A DNA stretch of 51,864 nucleotides from Caballeronia mineralivorans PML1(12) (GTDB lineage: Bacteria; Pseudomonadota; Gammaproteobacteria; Burkholderiales; Burkholderiaceae). The notes under the pieces are model-generated. The model saw nothing but the letters and a program-made list of their open reading frames with translations, was not told the DNA's origin and ran no database searches. Position 1 is the first letter of the stretch; each line of letters opens with the position of its first letter. This document shows, in pieces, positions 17,580 through 25,856 of the stretch. The translations under genes and the position numbers were made by a program. The stretch is from NCBI RefSeq assembly GCF_001028175.1, contig NZ_AEJF01000160.1, positions 1-51,864 of the forward strand, read 5' to 3'.

Positions 17580-19363
17580 CAGTCCACCCCACCTAGATAA
17601 GCTTCCAAAACTGCGGGATCTTTCTGCACATCCTCGGGCAATCCCTCGGCAATCCGTGTACCAAATTCCATCACCACCAGGCGATCGGTGAGATTCATCA
17701 CGAAATCCATATCGTGCTCAACCAACAGAATGCTCATGCCCTCACTCTTGAGGCGTCGCAGTAAATCCGCCAGTTGCTGTTTTTCCTGATAGCGCAAACC
17801 AGCGGCCGGTTCGTCCAGCAATAGCAAAGTCGGATCGCAGCACAACGCGCGAGCAATCTCCAGAATCCGTTGTTGCCCAAGCGCCAGACTGCCCGCTTCG
17901 TCGTAGAGATGTTTTTCAAGACCCACCCGCTTGATCTGTTTCGCCGCTTCGGCCATCAAACGCGCTTCTTCGGCAGCGTTCAGACGGGCGACACTGCGCC
18001 ATACGCCAGTCTTGCCACGCAAATGAGCGCCGATCGCGACGTTCTCCAGAACCGTCATTCCCGATAGCAAGCGCACGTGCTGAAACGTCCGCCCAATGCC
18101 GCGTTTGACGATTTCACGTGAAGTCATCGAATCGATGCGCTCGCCCTGGAACGTGATCGAGCCGCTCGTTGCTTGCAGCACACCCGTGACCAGATTGAAC
18201 GTCGTCGATTTCCCGGCGCCGTTCGGCCCGATCAAGCCGATGATCTCGCCCGCCTTCACCTGAAAACTGACGTCGTTGACGGCGACCAGACCGCCGAACT
18301 GCTTGCGAGCTTTCTCGACAACCAGCAAGGGTTCGCCCACAGTCGGCTTGGGGCGCTGGGGCAGTGCTTCAGCGTGCTCCGGAGCGCGGGCGCGCGGCCC
18401 ACTGGGGAAAAGCCGCGCCACGAACGGCCAAACCCCTTGCCGGGCGTACTGAAGCAGCAACACCATCAAGATCCCGAACACGATGATCTCGAAATTACCA
18501 TTCGAGCCCAGCAGCTTTGGCAACAGCGTTTGCAGATAATCCTGCAGAACGGTGAGGATGGTCGCGCCCAAAACCGCACCCCAGACGTGAGACACGCCAC
18601 CGACCACCGCCATGAACAGGAATTCGATGCCGTGATTCAAACCGAACGGCGTCGGATTCACCGCCCGCTGCAAATGCGCGTACAAAAAGCCTGAAATCGC
18701 AGCCAGCACGGCGGCATAGACGAAGATCACCACACGCATCCACGCGGTATTCACACCCATGGCTTCGGCCATCGTGCCGCCGCCGCGCAGCGCGCGTATT
18801 GCACGCCCAGGGCGACTATTAAGCAAATTCTGAACAGACACTACGGACAGCAACACTACTACCCAGATCAGGTAATAGATCGATCGCCCGGACTCCAGAT
18901 GCCAGCCGAACAGGTTGAGCACCGGAATGCCGTTGATGCCATCGTATTTGCCGAGAAACTCCAGATTTCCGAACAGAAAGAACAGCGACAGCCCCCACGC
19001 GATCGTCCCGAGCGGCAGAAAATGGCCAGACAACCGCATGGTCACCATCCCGAGCAGCAGCGCGATCAAGGCCGTCAGCACCACACCGACAATCAGCGCA
19101 AGCCACGGCGACACGCCGAACTGCGTCGTCAGATAGGCCGTTGAATAAGCGCCCACCCCCACGAATGCCGCTTGTCCAAAGCTCGTCATCCCTCCTATAC
19201 CCGTCAGCAGCACAAGCCCGATAGCGACGATGGAATACAAACCGATGTAGTTCAGCAGCGTGATCCAGTACTCGGGCATGCGGACCGGTTGCGGCAGAAC
19301 TGGCAGCACAAATACGACCAGCAGGAATACCCAGAAAAACTTGTTTCGCATGACGAATTTCAT
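17579..19363 (-). CDS. livMG: fused LIV-type permease LivM and ATPase LivG
   Basis: 594-aa two-domain protein. Residues 1 to about 320 are a LivM-type permease with about eight to ten membrane helices (GIGGMTSFGQAAFVGVGAYS, VVGGVSHVWGAVLGA). A Pro/Arg-rich linker (about 325-345) leads to a LivG-type ATPase with Walker A GPNGAGKST, signature SLALGQQRILEIARAL and Walker B LLLLDEPAAGL, and the H-loop segment SILLVEHDMDFVM. Each half has normal length, so this is a real fusion, not a frameshift. Its C-terminus overlaps livF by 1 nt. The fusion locks a 1:1 permease:ATPase ratio on this half of the transporter. It carries an imperfect parS-like site at 18111-18124. Confidence 0.93.
   Translation of the reverse strand: MKFVMRNKFFWVFLLVVFVLPVLPQPVRMPEYWITLLNYIGLYSIVAIGLVLLTGIGGMTSFGQAAFVGVGAYSTAYLTTQFGVSPWLALIVGVVLTALIALLLGMVTMRLSGHFLPLGTIAWGLSLFFLFGNLEFLGKYDGINGIPVLNLFGWHLESGRSIYYLIWVVVLLSVVSVQNLLNSRPGRAIRALRGGGTMAEAMGVNTAWMRVVIFVYAAVLAAISGFLYAHLQRAVNPTPFGLNHGIEFLFMAVVGGVSHVWGAVLGATILTVLQDYLQTLLPKLLGSNGNFEIIVFGILMVLLLQYARQGVWPFVARLFPSGPRARAPEHAEALPQRPKPTVGEPLLVVEKARKQFGGLVAVNDVSFQVKAGEIIGLIGPNGAGKSTTFNLVTGVLQATSGSITFQGERIDSMTSREIVKRGIGRTFQHVRLLSGMTVLENVAIGAHLRGKTGVWRSVARLNAAEEARLMAEAAKQIKRVGLEKHLYDEAGSLALGQQRILEIARALCCDPTLLLLDEPAAGLRYQEKQQLADLLRRLKSEGMSILLVEHDMDFVMNLTDRLVVMEFGTRIAEGLPEDVQKDPAVLEAYLGGVD
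18111..18124. promoter_or_regulatory. degenerate parS-like site in livMG
   Basis: ATTTCACGTGAAGT: the central TTTCACGTGAA of parS is intact, with three mismatches in the 14-bp core. Codes for T-S-R-E. Listed because four such sites fall within 2.9 kb. Confidence 0.35.
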
Positions 19364-19367
19364 CGCG

Positions 19368-20423
19368 TCACTCCTCGTCTTCGTCCGAATGCGGGCTTGC
19401 CAGACTCCGCCACAGCAGCACCGGAATGATCAGCGTGAAGACGATCACCTCTTTGTACGCGCTCGCCCAGAACGACGAATACGACTCAAGCAGCCCGACC
19501 AGCAGCGACCCCGCTGCGGCGAGCGGATAACTCACCAACCCGCCGACGATCGCGCCCACGAATCCCTTCAAACCGATCAGGAAGCCCGAGTCGTAATAGA
19601 TGGTTGTGATCGGCGCCACCAAGACGCCGCAGAGCGCGCCTAAGCCGGCCGCAAGCGTAAAGGCAAGCCGTCCAGCCTGCGTCGTGCCGATGCCCACCAG
19701 CCGCGCGCCAAGCCGGTTCACCGAGGTCGCGCGCAGCGCCTTGCCGGAAATAGTCCGGTCGAAGTACAGATACAGCGCGACGATCAGCACCACGGCCGTC
19801 CCGACGACCCACAGACTCTGCCCGGAGATGGAAACACTGCCGAGGTTGAAAGTGGCGTCGGAGAAAGCGGTCGTGCGCGACCCTTCCGCGCCGAACATGA
19901 CGAGGCCGAGACCGACCATCGCGAAATGGACGGCCACTGCCACGATCAACAGCAGCAGCGTGCTGGCTTCGGCGATTGGCTCGTAGGCCAACCGATAGAC
20001 GAACGGTCCCATCGGAATCACGATCAACAGCGCGAGCGCAACCTGCGCGATCATCGGCAGCGGCTGCATCAGCACGCTTTGCGTCAGCGCATACACGGCA
20101 ATGGGAAATAGCAGATATTTGCCAGCGAGCACAGCGAACGTGCGACCAATCTGCCTGTGCCGGGAAGGATGCCGCACGACGCCCGCGATCTCTGCGACGA
20201 AGCATCCCACGCCCATCGCGATAAGCAGCCAGCACGTTGCCGGCAGCTTCTGCGTTTGCAGCGCGGCGAGCGTCAGCGCCCCGTACGCGACGAACTCGCC
20301 CTGCGGGATGAAGATGACACGCGTCACCGAAAACACGAGGACCAGCGCGAGCGCGAGCAATGCGTAGATCGCGCCCGTGGTGATGCCGTCTTGCGCGAGA
20401 ATCGCCGCAATCGATAAGTCCAT
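19368..20423 (-). CDS. livH: LIV-type ABC transporter permease LivH
   Basis: 351-aa inner-membrane permease of the LivH type. The N-terminus MDLSIAAILAQDGITTGAIYALLALALVLVFSVT (first helix) and the C-terminal DSGFLIGLKGFVGAIVGGLVSYPLA motif (the permease-ATPase coupling region) identify it. It is about 50 residues longer than typical LivH. An extra segment of about 60 residues (around 55-115) contains a basic loop VRHPSRHRQIGR and an additional helix. Ends 4 bp before livMG. A large stem-loop separates it from the binding-protein gene upstream. Confidence 0.92.
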   Translation of the reverse strand: MDLSIAAILAQDGITTGAIYALLALALVLVFSVTRVIFIPQGEFVAYGALTLAALQTQKLPATCWLLIAMGVGCFVAEIAGVVRHPSRHRQIGRTFAVLAGKYLLFPIAVYALTQSVLMQPLPMIAQVALALLIVIPMGPFVYRLAYEPIAEASTLLLLIVAVAVHFAMVGLGLVMFGAEGSRTTAFSDATFNLGSVSISGQSLWVVGTAVVLIVALYLYFDRTISGKALRATSVNRLGARLVGIGTTQAGRLAFTLAAGLGALCGVLVAPITTIYYDSGFLIGLKGFVGAIVGGLVSYPLAAAGSLLVGLLESYSSFWASAYKEVIVFTLIIPVLLWRSLASPHSDEDEE

Positions 20424-20478
20424 ACTTCCTCTTTAGGAGCGTGCTGCCACTCGAGCTGCCGGGTCAGCCCATCGAAAA

Positions 20479-20519
20479 CATGGCCTGGTGCTGCGAAAGA
20501 CACGCAGCCTCAGGCCATG
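20479..20519 (-). terminator. intra-operon stem-loop between livK and livH
   Basis: Arms CATGGCCTG/CAGGCCATG and GCTGCG/CGCAGC form a 15-bp stem with one 2-nt internal loop. Read leftward it is followed by TTTTCG. It probably lets only part of the transcripts pass from the highly expressed binding-protein gene into the permease genes, or protects the upstream mRNA from exonucleases. Confidence 0.65.
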
Positions 20520-20579
20520 GTTGAAACCCTGGAACGCTAACGCGCCAAATTGCCGGCGCGCAAGCAGTCGACGCCAGTA

Positions 20580-21758
20580 CTAATCACTCTGCAGCTTCCA
20601 CTTGCCATCGACGATCTGCACCATCACGCGTGCGCGCTTGTCGAGGCCGTTGTGATCGGCCGGCGTGGTGTTCATCACACCGTGCGCAAGCGGCAGGTCC
20701 TTCACGTTTTCCAGCGCGGCGCGCAGCGCCACACGAAACGCTTCGGTGCCCGGTTGAGCCGTCTTGAGCGCGTCGGGAATCGCTTGCTGCAGCATCTGCC
20801 CGGCGTCCCACGCATGGCCGCCAAACGTAGATATCGATCCCGCGCCGTACGCCTTCTCATACGCCGCCTTATAAGCCTGCGACGACTTCTTCACCGGATT
20901 GCTGTCCGGCAATTGATCCGTGACGAGGATCGGGCCGGCCGGCAGCAATTCGCCATCACAATCCTTGCCGCACACACGCAGGAAGTCGTTGTTCGCCACG
21001 CCATGCGTCTGATAGACCTTGCCCTTGTAACCACGCTCCTTCAACGCCTTGGCCGGCAACGCCGACGGCGTGCCGGCGCCCGCGATCAACACCGCATCGG
21101 GATTCGCGCCCATGGTCTTCAGCACCTGGCCCGTGACCGAGGTATCGGTGCGAGCAAAGCGTTCGTTCGCGACAATCTTCAGGTTGTGCGCCGTGGCAGC
21201 CGTGTTAAACACGCTGTACCAGCCGTCGCCATACGCATCCGCGAAGCCGATGAAACCGACCGTCTTCACGCCGTGCTTCTCCATATAGTCTGCAATAGCG
21301 TCGGCCATCAGGCTGTCGTTCTGCGGCGTCTTGAACGCCCACGACCGTTTTGCGTCCATCGGCGAGATGATGGCGGCGGAAGCGGCCATTGAGATCATCG
21401 GCGTCTTGCTTTGGCTCGCGGCATCGAGCATGGCGAGCGAATTGGGCGTCACCGTGGAGCCCACGATAGCGTCGACATGATCTTCGTCAATCAGCTTGCG
21501 CGTGTTCTGCACTGCACGGCTGGTGTCGGAACCGTCGTCGAGCACGATGTACTCCACTGACTTCCCGCCGATCTCCTTCGGCAACAACGCGATCGTGTTT
21601 TTCTCGGGAATCCCAAGCGATGCCGCCGGTCCTGTCGCCGATAACGTCACCCCGATCTTCACCTGTGCGAAGACCGTGCTCGCACCGAAGGCAAGCGTCA
21701 CACCGAGCGCCGCGCTCGTGAGGCGTCCCTGCCACTTCCACTGGTTGGTCTTTTTCAT
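20580..21758 (-). CDS. livK: LIV-type periplasmic substrate-binding protein (copy a)
   Basis: 392-aa periplasmic binding protein (type I fold). A cleavable signal peptide with helix LTSAALGVTLAFGASTVFA precedes mature QVKIGVTLSATGPAASLGIP. Closely related to the gene just upstream (22021-23187): both share VKIGVTLSATGPAASLGIP, KTPQND and YQTHGVANNDFLRVCGKDC, with a probable disulphide Cys pair in the last segment. I chose ATG at 21758 because a signal peptide follows and GGAG lies upstream. It probably delivers a branched-chain or aromatic amino acid, or a related compound, to LivH/LivMG/LivF; the ligand is unknown. Confidence 0.93.
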   Translation of the reverse strand: MKKTNQWKWQGRLTSAALGVTLAFGASTVFAQVKIGVTLSATGPAASLGIPEKNTIALLPKEIGGKSVEYIVLDDGSDTSRAVQNTRKLIDEDHVDAIVGSTVTPNSLAMLDAASQSKTPMISMAASAAIISPMDAKRSWAFKTPQNDSLMADAIADYMEKHGVKTVGFIGFADAYGDGWYSVFNTAATAHNLKIVANERFARTDTSVTGQVLKTMGANPDAVLIAGAGTPSALPAKALKERGYKGKVYQTHGVANNDFLRVCGKDCDGELLPAGPILVTDQLPDSNPVKKSSQAYKAAYEKAYGAGSISTFGGHAWDAGQMLQQAIPDALKTAQPGTEAFRVALRAALENVKDLPLAHGVMNTTPADHNGLDKRARVMVQIVDGKWKLQSD

Positions 21759-21958
21759 TGCATCGTCTCCAGACGCTATGCCATCGCGCACGCCCTGTGC
21801 GCTACTGCGAGTTGTTATGAATCTTTGTCGTGCGGTCTTCGTTTAGCCGCTCAATCTATTTTCGGTCATTGCATGCGCCTAGACTCGTTTTCCCTCAGCG
21901 TTAGCCGTCAGGTCTACGCTGCCGAGCCCATCTAAAAACAACGTAGCGATAAACCCCG

Positions 21959-21990
21959 AAAAAAAGGCGCGTTCGAAGCAACGCGCCTTT
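21959..21990 (-). terminator. terminator after the upstream livK copy
   Basis: AAAGGCGCGTT/AACGCGCCTTT, 11-bp stem with 6-nt loop. Read leftward it is followed by seven T. It lies 30 bp past the stop of the gene at 22021-23187, so that gene is largely a separate transcript from livK copy a. Confidence 0.88.
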
Positions 21991-22020
21991 GATCGGTTCA
22001 TATCGTCGTGTCGCTCACCG

Positions 22021-23187
22021 TCAGTCTTTGGCGAGCTTCCACTGGCCGCCGACGATCTCCACCATCACGCGCGCGCGTTGATCGAGTCCTGAGTGATCGT
22101 TCTCGCTCATGTTGAAGATCCCGTGCGAGCCGGGCAAATCTTTCGTGCTTTCGAGCGCCGCGCGCAACGCTTCGCGAAACGCCTGCGAGCCGGGTTGTCC
22201 CTTCTTCAACGCGATCGGAATCGCGCGTTGCAACAGCAGGCCGGCGTCCCACGCGTGTCCCCCGAACGTGGACACGGAACCCGCGCCGTACGCACCTTCA
22301 TAAGCCTGCTTATAGGTGAGCGCCGACTTCTTCGCCGGATTCGAATCGGGCAATTGCGCGGCGACCAGCAGCGGCCCGGCGGGCAGGAACGTGCCCTCGC
22401 AATCCTTGCCGCACACACGCAGGAAGTCGTTGTTCGCGACGCCGTGCGTCTGATAGATCTTGCCCTTGTAGCCCCGCTCTTTCAGCGTCTTTTGCGGCAA
22501 GGCGGCCGGTGTTCCCGCGCCCGCGATCAACACGGCATCGGGATTTTGCGACATGACTTTAAGAACCTGTCCCGTCACCGATGCATCGTTACGCGCGAAC
22601 CGTTCGTTCGCGACCACCTTGATCTTCGCGAGATCGGCGGCCTTGGTGAATTCCTTAAACCAGCTTTCGCCATAGGCGTCGCTAAAACCAATAAACGCCA
22701 CCGACTTCACGCCGTGATTCGACATGTGCTGCGCGATAGCCGTCGCCATCAGGATGTCGTTCTGCGGCGTCTTGAATACCCACGCGCGTTTTGCATCCAT
22801 CGGCTCGACAATAGTAGCTGCCGCGGCCATCGAGATCATGGGCGTGGAGGTTTCCGAAGCCACGTCGATCATGGCAAGCGAATTGGGAACCACCGTGGAA
22901 CCGATCAGGGCATCGACATGATCTTCACTCGTCAACTTGCGCGCGTTCTTTACCGCTTGCGTGGAGTCGGTCGCGTCGTCGAGGACGATGTACTCCATCT
23001 TCTGGCCAGCGATCTCCTTCGGCAACAACGCAATAGTGTTTTTCTCAGGAATTCCCAACGATGCAGCCGGGCCGGTGGCAGATAAGGTCACACCGATCTT
23101 TACGTCTGCGAACGCCTGCGAACTCACTACTGAGGAAACGCCCGCGACGAATACCGCCGTCGAGATCCAGCGTAAAGCCAACTTCAT
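22021..23187 (-). CDS. LIV-type periplasmic substrate-binding protein (copy b)
   Basis: 388-aa paralogue of the next gene downstream. Signal peptide MKLALRWISTAVFVAGVSSV, then a mature part starting near ADVKIGVTLSATGP. The same segments are conserved: MISMAAAATI, VFKTPQNDILM, YQTHGVANNDFLRVCGKDC and STFGGHAWDAG. Differences concentrate in the ligand-side loops, suggesting altered specificity. The ATG at 23187 with GGGG upstream is preferred over the open frame to 23298. It has its own candidate promoter and terminator. Two binding proteins feeding one LivH/LivMG/LivF complex is the likely arrangement. Confidence 0.92.
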   Translation of the reverse strand: MKLALRWISTAVFVAGVSSVVSSQAFADVKIGVTLSATGPAASLGIPEKNTIALLPKEIAGQKMEYIVLDDATDSTQAVKNARKLTSEDHVDALIGSTVVPNSLAMIDVASETSTPMISMAAAATIVEPMDAKRAWVFKTPQNDILMATAIAQHMSNHGVKSVAFIGFSDAYGESWFKEFTKAADLAKIKVVANERFARNDASVTGQVLKVMSQNPDAVLIAGAGTPAALPQKTLKERGYKGKIYQTHGVANNDFLRVCGKDCEGTFLPAGPLLVAAQLPDSNPAKKSALTYKQAYEGAYGAGSVSTFGGHAWDAGLLLQRAIPIALKKGQPGSQAFREALRAALESTKDLPGSHGIFNMSENDHSGLDQRARVMVEIVGGQWKLAKD

Positions 23188-23235
23188 TGATATGCCCCGT
23201 AAATGTGTGTTGTCCACTGGCGCGATTTTACGATT

Positions 23236-23263
23236 TTTATATCCCGACCACACGGTCGGTGAA
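23236..23263 (-). promoter_or_regulatory. candidate promoter with internal palindrome
   Basis: On the minus strand TTCACC (23263-23258), 16-bp spacer, TATAAA (23241-23236), 49 bp before livK copy b. The spacer is filled by the palindrome CCGACC-N4-GGTCGG (23244-23259 on the plus strand). A repressor or MerR-like activator bound there would control the promoter. The -35 is weak. Confidence 0.45.
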
Positions 23264-23483
23264 TCGCGAGTGTAGCGGACGAGAACCGCATGGGGCAAGC
23301 GTTTTGAGGGGATTTGAACGCGCTAATGCGCGCTAAGCCACGCATTGAAAAATGCTCGGGAAAACCCGTACGAAAATAGATAAATTAATGCGAATCGGGG
23401 AGCGCGAAGGCCATGTCTGGCCCCTTAATCCGGACGGATAAATCGATTGGATAAGGTGATCGACAAACGTGAAGCACAAATAA

Positions 23484-23519
23484 AAAGCGCTGTTGGAATC
23501 ATCCAACAGCGCTTTCGGT
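23484..23519 (-). terminator. terminator of the second liv operon
   Basis: AAAGCGCTGTTGG/CCAACAGCGCTTT, a perfect 13-bp stem with 6-nt loop. Read leftward it is followed by TTATTTG, giving a T-rich tail. It is 305 bp beyond the livM stop, so the transcript would have a long 3' end that includes the tandem repeat. Confidence 0.7.
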
Positions 23520-23763
23520 CGGGCACTTGATGCCTCGTTGTCTCCTCGTTCTCCACCTCAAAATTCGGGGTGCAACAGAACTGAAACGGATATTAGATTG
23601 CGCAACGAATACCGACAACCTAGCATTTACCCTAGTGGTGCACGTTAGCACCTTTATTGGGCAATTGCTCATCTACGCCCCGTTAAATAGCGCGATTACC
23701 CGAGGGAAAACCATCGCTCATGCTGGCATATAGTTTGGATCGCCAACTAAATCGCACTGCTTC

Positions 23764-23818
23764 CGCTTGAATTGCGCTTGAATCCCGCTTGAATCCCGCT
23801 TGAATCCCGCTTGAATCC
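23764..23818. repeat. 11-bp tandem repeat
   Basis: Four perfect copies of CGCTTGAATCC (23775-23818), preceded by one imperfect copy (23764-23774, CGCTTGAATTG). It begins directly beyond the stop codon of livM (TGA at 23823-23821). Confidence 0.92.
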
Positions 23819-23820
23819 CT

Positions 23821-24795
23821 TCAACCCCGCAACGGACGAATCCGTGCAATGATTTCTCCCACAATGCCGCGCCGGAACAGCAGCACGCACGCAATAAAGA
23901 TCAGGCCCGTCACGATCGTCACCGACTCTCCGAGCGAGTTGAACCAATCTATGCCGGTAAGCGAGGACAGCGCACTGCCGATATCGCCGAGACGATTTTC
24001 CAGCGCCACGATAATGAACGCGCCCAGCAAAGGCCCGAACATGGTGCTCATGCCACCAACCAGGGTCATCAGCACGACCAGGCCGGACATGGTCCAGTAA
24101 GCGTCGCCGAGCGTCTCGAAGCCGAGCACCAGCGTTTGAAGCGCGCCGGCCAGCCCAGCCAATCCCGCCGACAACACGAACGCCAGCAACTTGAAACGCG
24201 ACGTGTCATAACCGAGCGAGATCGCGCGCGGCTCATTCTCCTTGATCGCGGTGAGCACTTGCCCGAACGGCGAATGCACGATGCGCACGATAAATCCGAA
24301 CGCCAGCACCATCACCAGGAGCACGATGTAATAGAGCGTCAGATCGGAGCTGAGGCTGATTGCGCCGAACAGCCTGCCGCGAGGCACGCCTTGCAGACCG
24401 TCCTCGCCGTGCGTGAACGGCGCCTGCAGGAACACGAAGTAGACCATCTGCGCGAGCGCCAGCGTGACCATCGCGAAGTAGATGCCCTGGCGGCGAATAG
24501 CAAACAAGCCCACGATCAGACCGAGCAATGTCGCGACGGCCGTGCCCGCGATCACACCGAGTTCCGGCGTAAAACCGAGCGTCTGGATGGCGTAACCAGC
24601 GGAATAACCGGCGCTGGCGAGGAACATCGCGTGGCCGAACGAGAGCAGGCCCGTGTAGCCGATCAGTAAATTGAAGGCGGCGGCGAACAGCGCGAAACAC
24701 AGCACTTTCATCATGAAGACCGGGTACACGCCGAGAAACGGCGCTGCGATCAGGCCGGCAAGCAACACGCCGTAGAGCACTTTCCTAACCATCAT
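23821..24795 (-). CDS. livM: LIV-type ABC transporter permease LivM
   Basis: 324-aa inner-membrane permease with about eight to ten helices. Family segments: NLLIGYTGLLSFGHAMFLAS near the N-terminus and GGMSTMFGPLLGAFIIVALE near the C-terminus. The start ATG at 24795 overlaps the livH stop as ATGA and has AAGGA 5 bp upstream. The frame stays open far upstream inside livH, but that is antiphase reading of livH and not protein. Last gene of operon livG-livF-livK-livH-livM. Unlike the first operon, permease and ATPase are separate here. Confidence 0.94.
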   Translation of the reverse strand: MMVRKVLYGVLLAGLIAAPFLGVYPVFMMKVLCFALFAAAFNLLIGYTGLLSFGHAMFLASAGYSAGYAIQTLGFTPELGVIAGTAVATLLGLIVGLFAIRRQGIYFAMVTLALAQMVYFVFLQAPFTHGEDGLQGVPRGRLFGAISLSSDLTLYYIVLLVMVLAFGFIVRIVHSPFGQVLTAIKENEPRAISLGYDTSRFKLLAFVLSAGLAGLAGALQTLVLGFETLGDAYWTMSGLVVLMTLVGGMSTMFGPLLGAFIIVALENRLGDIGSALSSLTGIDWFNSLGESVTIVTGLIFIACVLLFRRGIVGEIIARIRPLRG

Positions 24796-25676
24796 TTTTC
24801 CTTGCCGAAAAGTCCCGCCGGGCGCACCAGCAGCACCAGCGCCATGATCACGAAAACGACCGTCGCGGAGGCTTCCGGATAGAACACGCGTGTCAGGCCT
24901 TCGATCACACCGAGCCCGAGCCCGGTGAGAATCGAGCCCATGATCGACCCCATTCCACCGATAACGACCACGGCGAACACGGTGATGATCATCGACTGTC
25001 CCATCAGCGGCGACACCTGGATCACGGGCGCGGCAAGCACGCCGGCGAAGGCCGCAAGCGCGACGCCGAAACCGTAGGTAAGCGTGACCATCAACGGCAC
25101 GTTGATGCCGAAGGCTTCCACCATCTTCGGGTTCTCGGTGCCCGCGCGAAGGTATGCGCCCAGCCGCGTTTTCTCGATCACGAACCACGTCGCGAAGCAC
25201 ACGACCAGCGATGCCAGCACCACCCACGCCCGGTAGTTCGGCAGGTACATGAAGCCGAGATTCGTCGCGCCCGAGAGCAGTTCGGGCACGTCGTACGGCT
25301 GGCCGGACGATCCGTAGATCGAGCGGAACACGCCTTCTATAACCAGCGTGATGCCGAACGTGAGCAGCAAGCCGTAGAGATGGTCGAGCTTGTAAAGCCA
25401 GCGCAACATCGTCCGTTCGATCACGACGCCGAATACGCCCACGACCAGCGGTGCGAGCACGAGCATTGCCCAGTAGGGCACATTGAAGTACGAGAAACCC
25501 ATCCATGTGAGCATCGCGCCCAGCATGAACAACGCGCCGTGGGCAAAGTTGATCACGTTGAGCAGGCCGAAGATCACCGCGAGGCCCAGGCTCAAGATGG
25601 CGTAGAACGATCCGTTCACCAGCCCGAGCAGCAACTGGCTCATCATCGCCGCGAGCGGAATACCGAAAATTTCCAT
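24792..25676 (-). CDS. livH: LIV-type ABC transporter permease LivH
   Basis: 294-aa permease, the usual length. SQLLLGLVNGSFYAILSLG and NVINFAHGALFMLGAM mark the N-terminal half; FAVVVIGGMGSIMGSILTGL is the coupling-loop region. The start at 25676 (MEIFGIPLAAMMSQLL) matches the family, although the ribosome binding site is weak. The open frame to 25754 is not conserved. Overlaps livM by 4 nt. It pairs with livM to make the membrane channel of this second transporter. Confidence 0.94.
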   Translation of the reverse strand: MEIFGIPLAAMMSQLLLGLVNGSFYAILSLGLAVIFGLLNVINFAHGALFMLGAMLTWMGFSYFNVPYWAMLVLAPLVVGVFGVVIERTMLRWLYKLDHLYGLLLTFGITLVIEGVFRSIYGSSGQPYDVPELLSGATNLGFMYLPNYRAWVVLASLVVCFATWFVIEKTRLGAYLRAGTENPKMVEAFGINVPLMVTLTYGFGVALAAFAGVLAAPVIQVSPLMGQSMIITVFAVVVIGGMGSIMGSILTGLGLGVIEGLTRVFYPEASATVVFVIMALVLLVRPAGLFGKEK

Positions 25677-25807
25677 TGAATCTGCCGTCAGAGTAGTTTC
25701 GACGCATGCCGCCTTAGCTCGATATGAGCAAGCCGTCATGCGCCGATCGATCATGCAGATTGCGTAGCGCCGGGATGCAATGAAACCCTCGACGTCATGC
25801 TTGAATC

Positions 25808-25843
25808 CGCAGTGCCGCTCGCAGTGCCGCTCGCAGTGCCGCT
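25808..25843. repeat. 12-bp tandem repeat
   Basis: Three perfect copies of CGCAGTGCCGCT in the gap between the binding-protein stop (25857) and livH. It is transcribed as part of the operon's mRNA. Confidence 0.9.
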
Positions 25844-25856
25844 ATAACCCGGCCGC

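Larger units (their letters stand above)
23264..23820. other. gene-free region between the two liv operons
   Basis: 557 bp without a credible gene. It holds the upstream region of livK copy b, a strong hairpin at 23484-23515, an unusually AT-rich stretch (about 23570-23720) and an 11-bp tandem repeat ending 3 bp before the next gene's stop codon. A rightward frame at 23527-23733 has no recognisable family and is probably chance. Confidence 0.6.

Noticed and set aside
23527..23733. Possible 68-aa protein in the gap between the liv operons
   Set aside because: No ribosome binding site, no recognisable motif, and composition unlike neighbouring genes.
23821..25707. Single 628-codon frame covering livM and livH
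   Set aside because: Its first half is livH DNA read in a wrong frame; the true livM starts at 24795 with an ATGA overlap.
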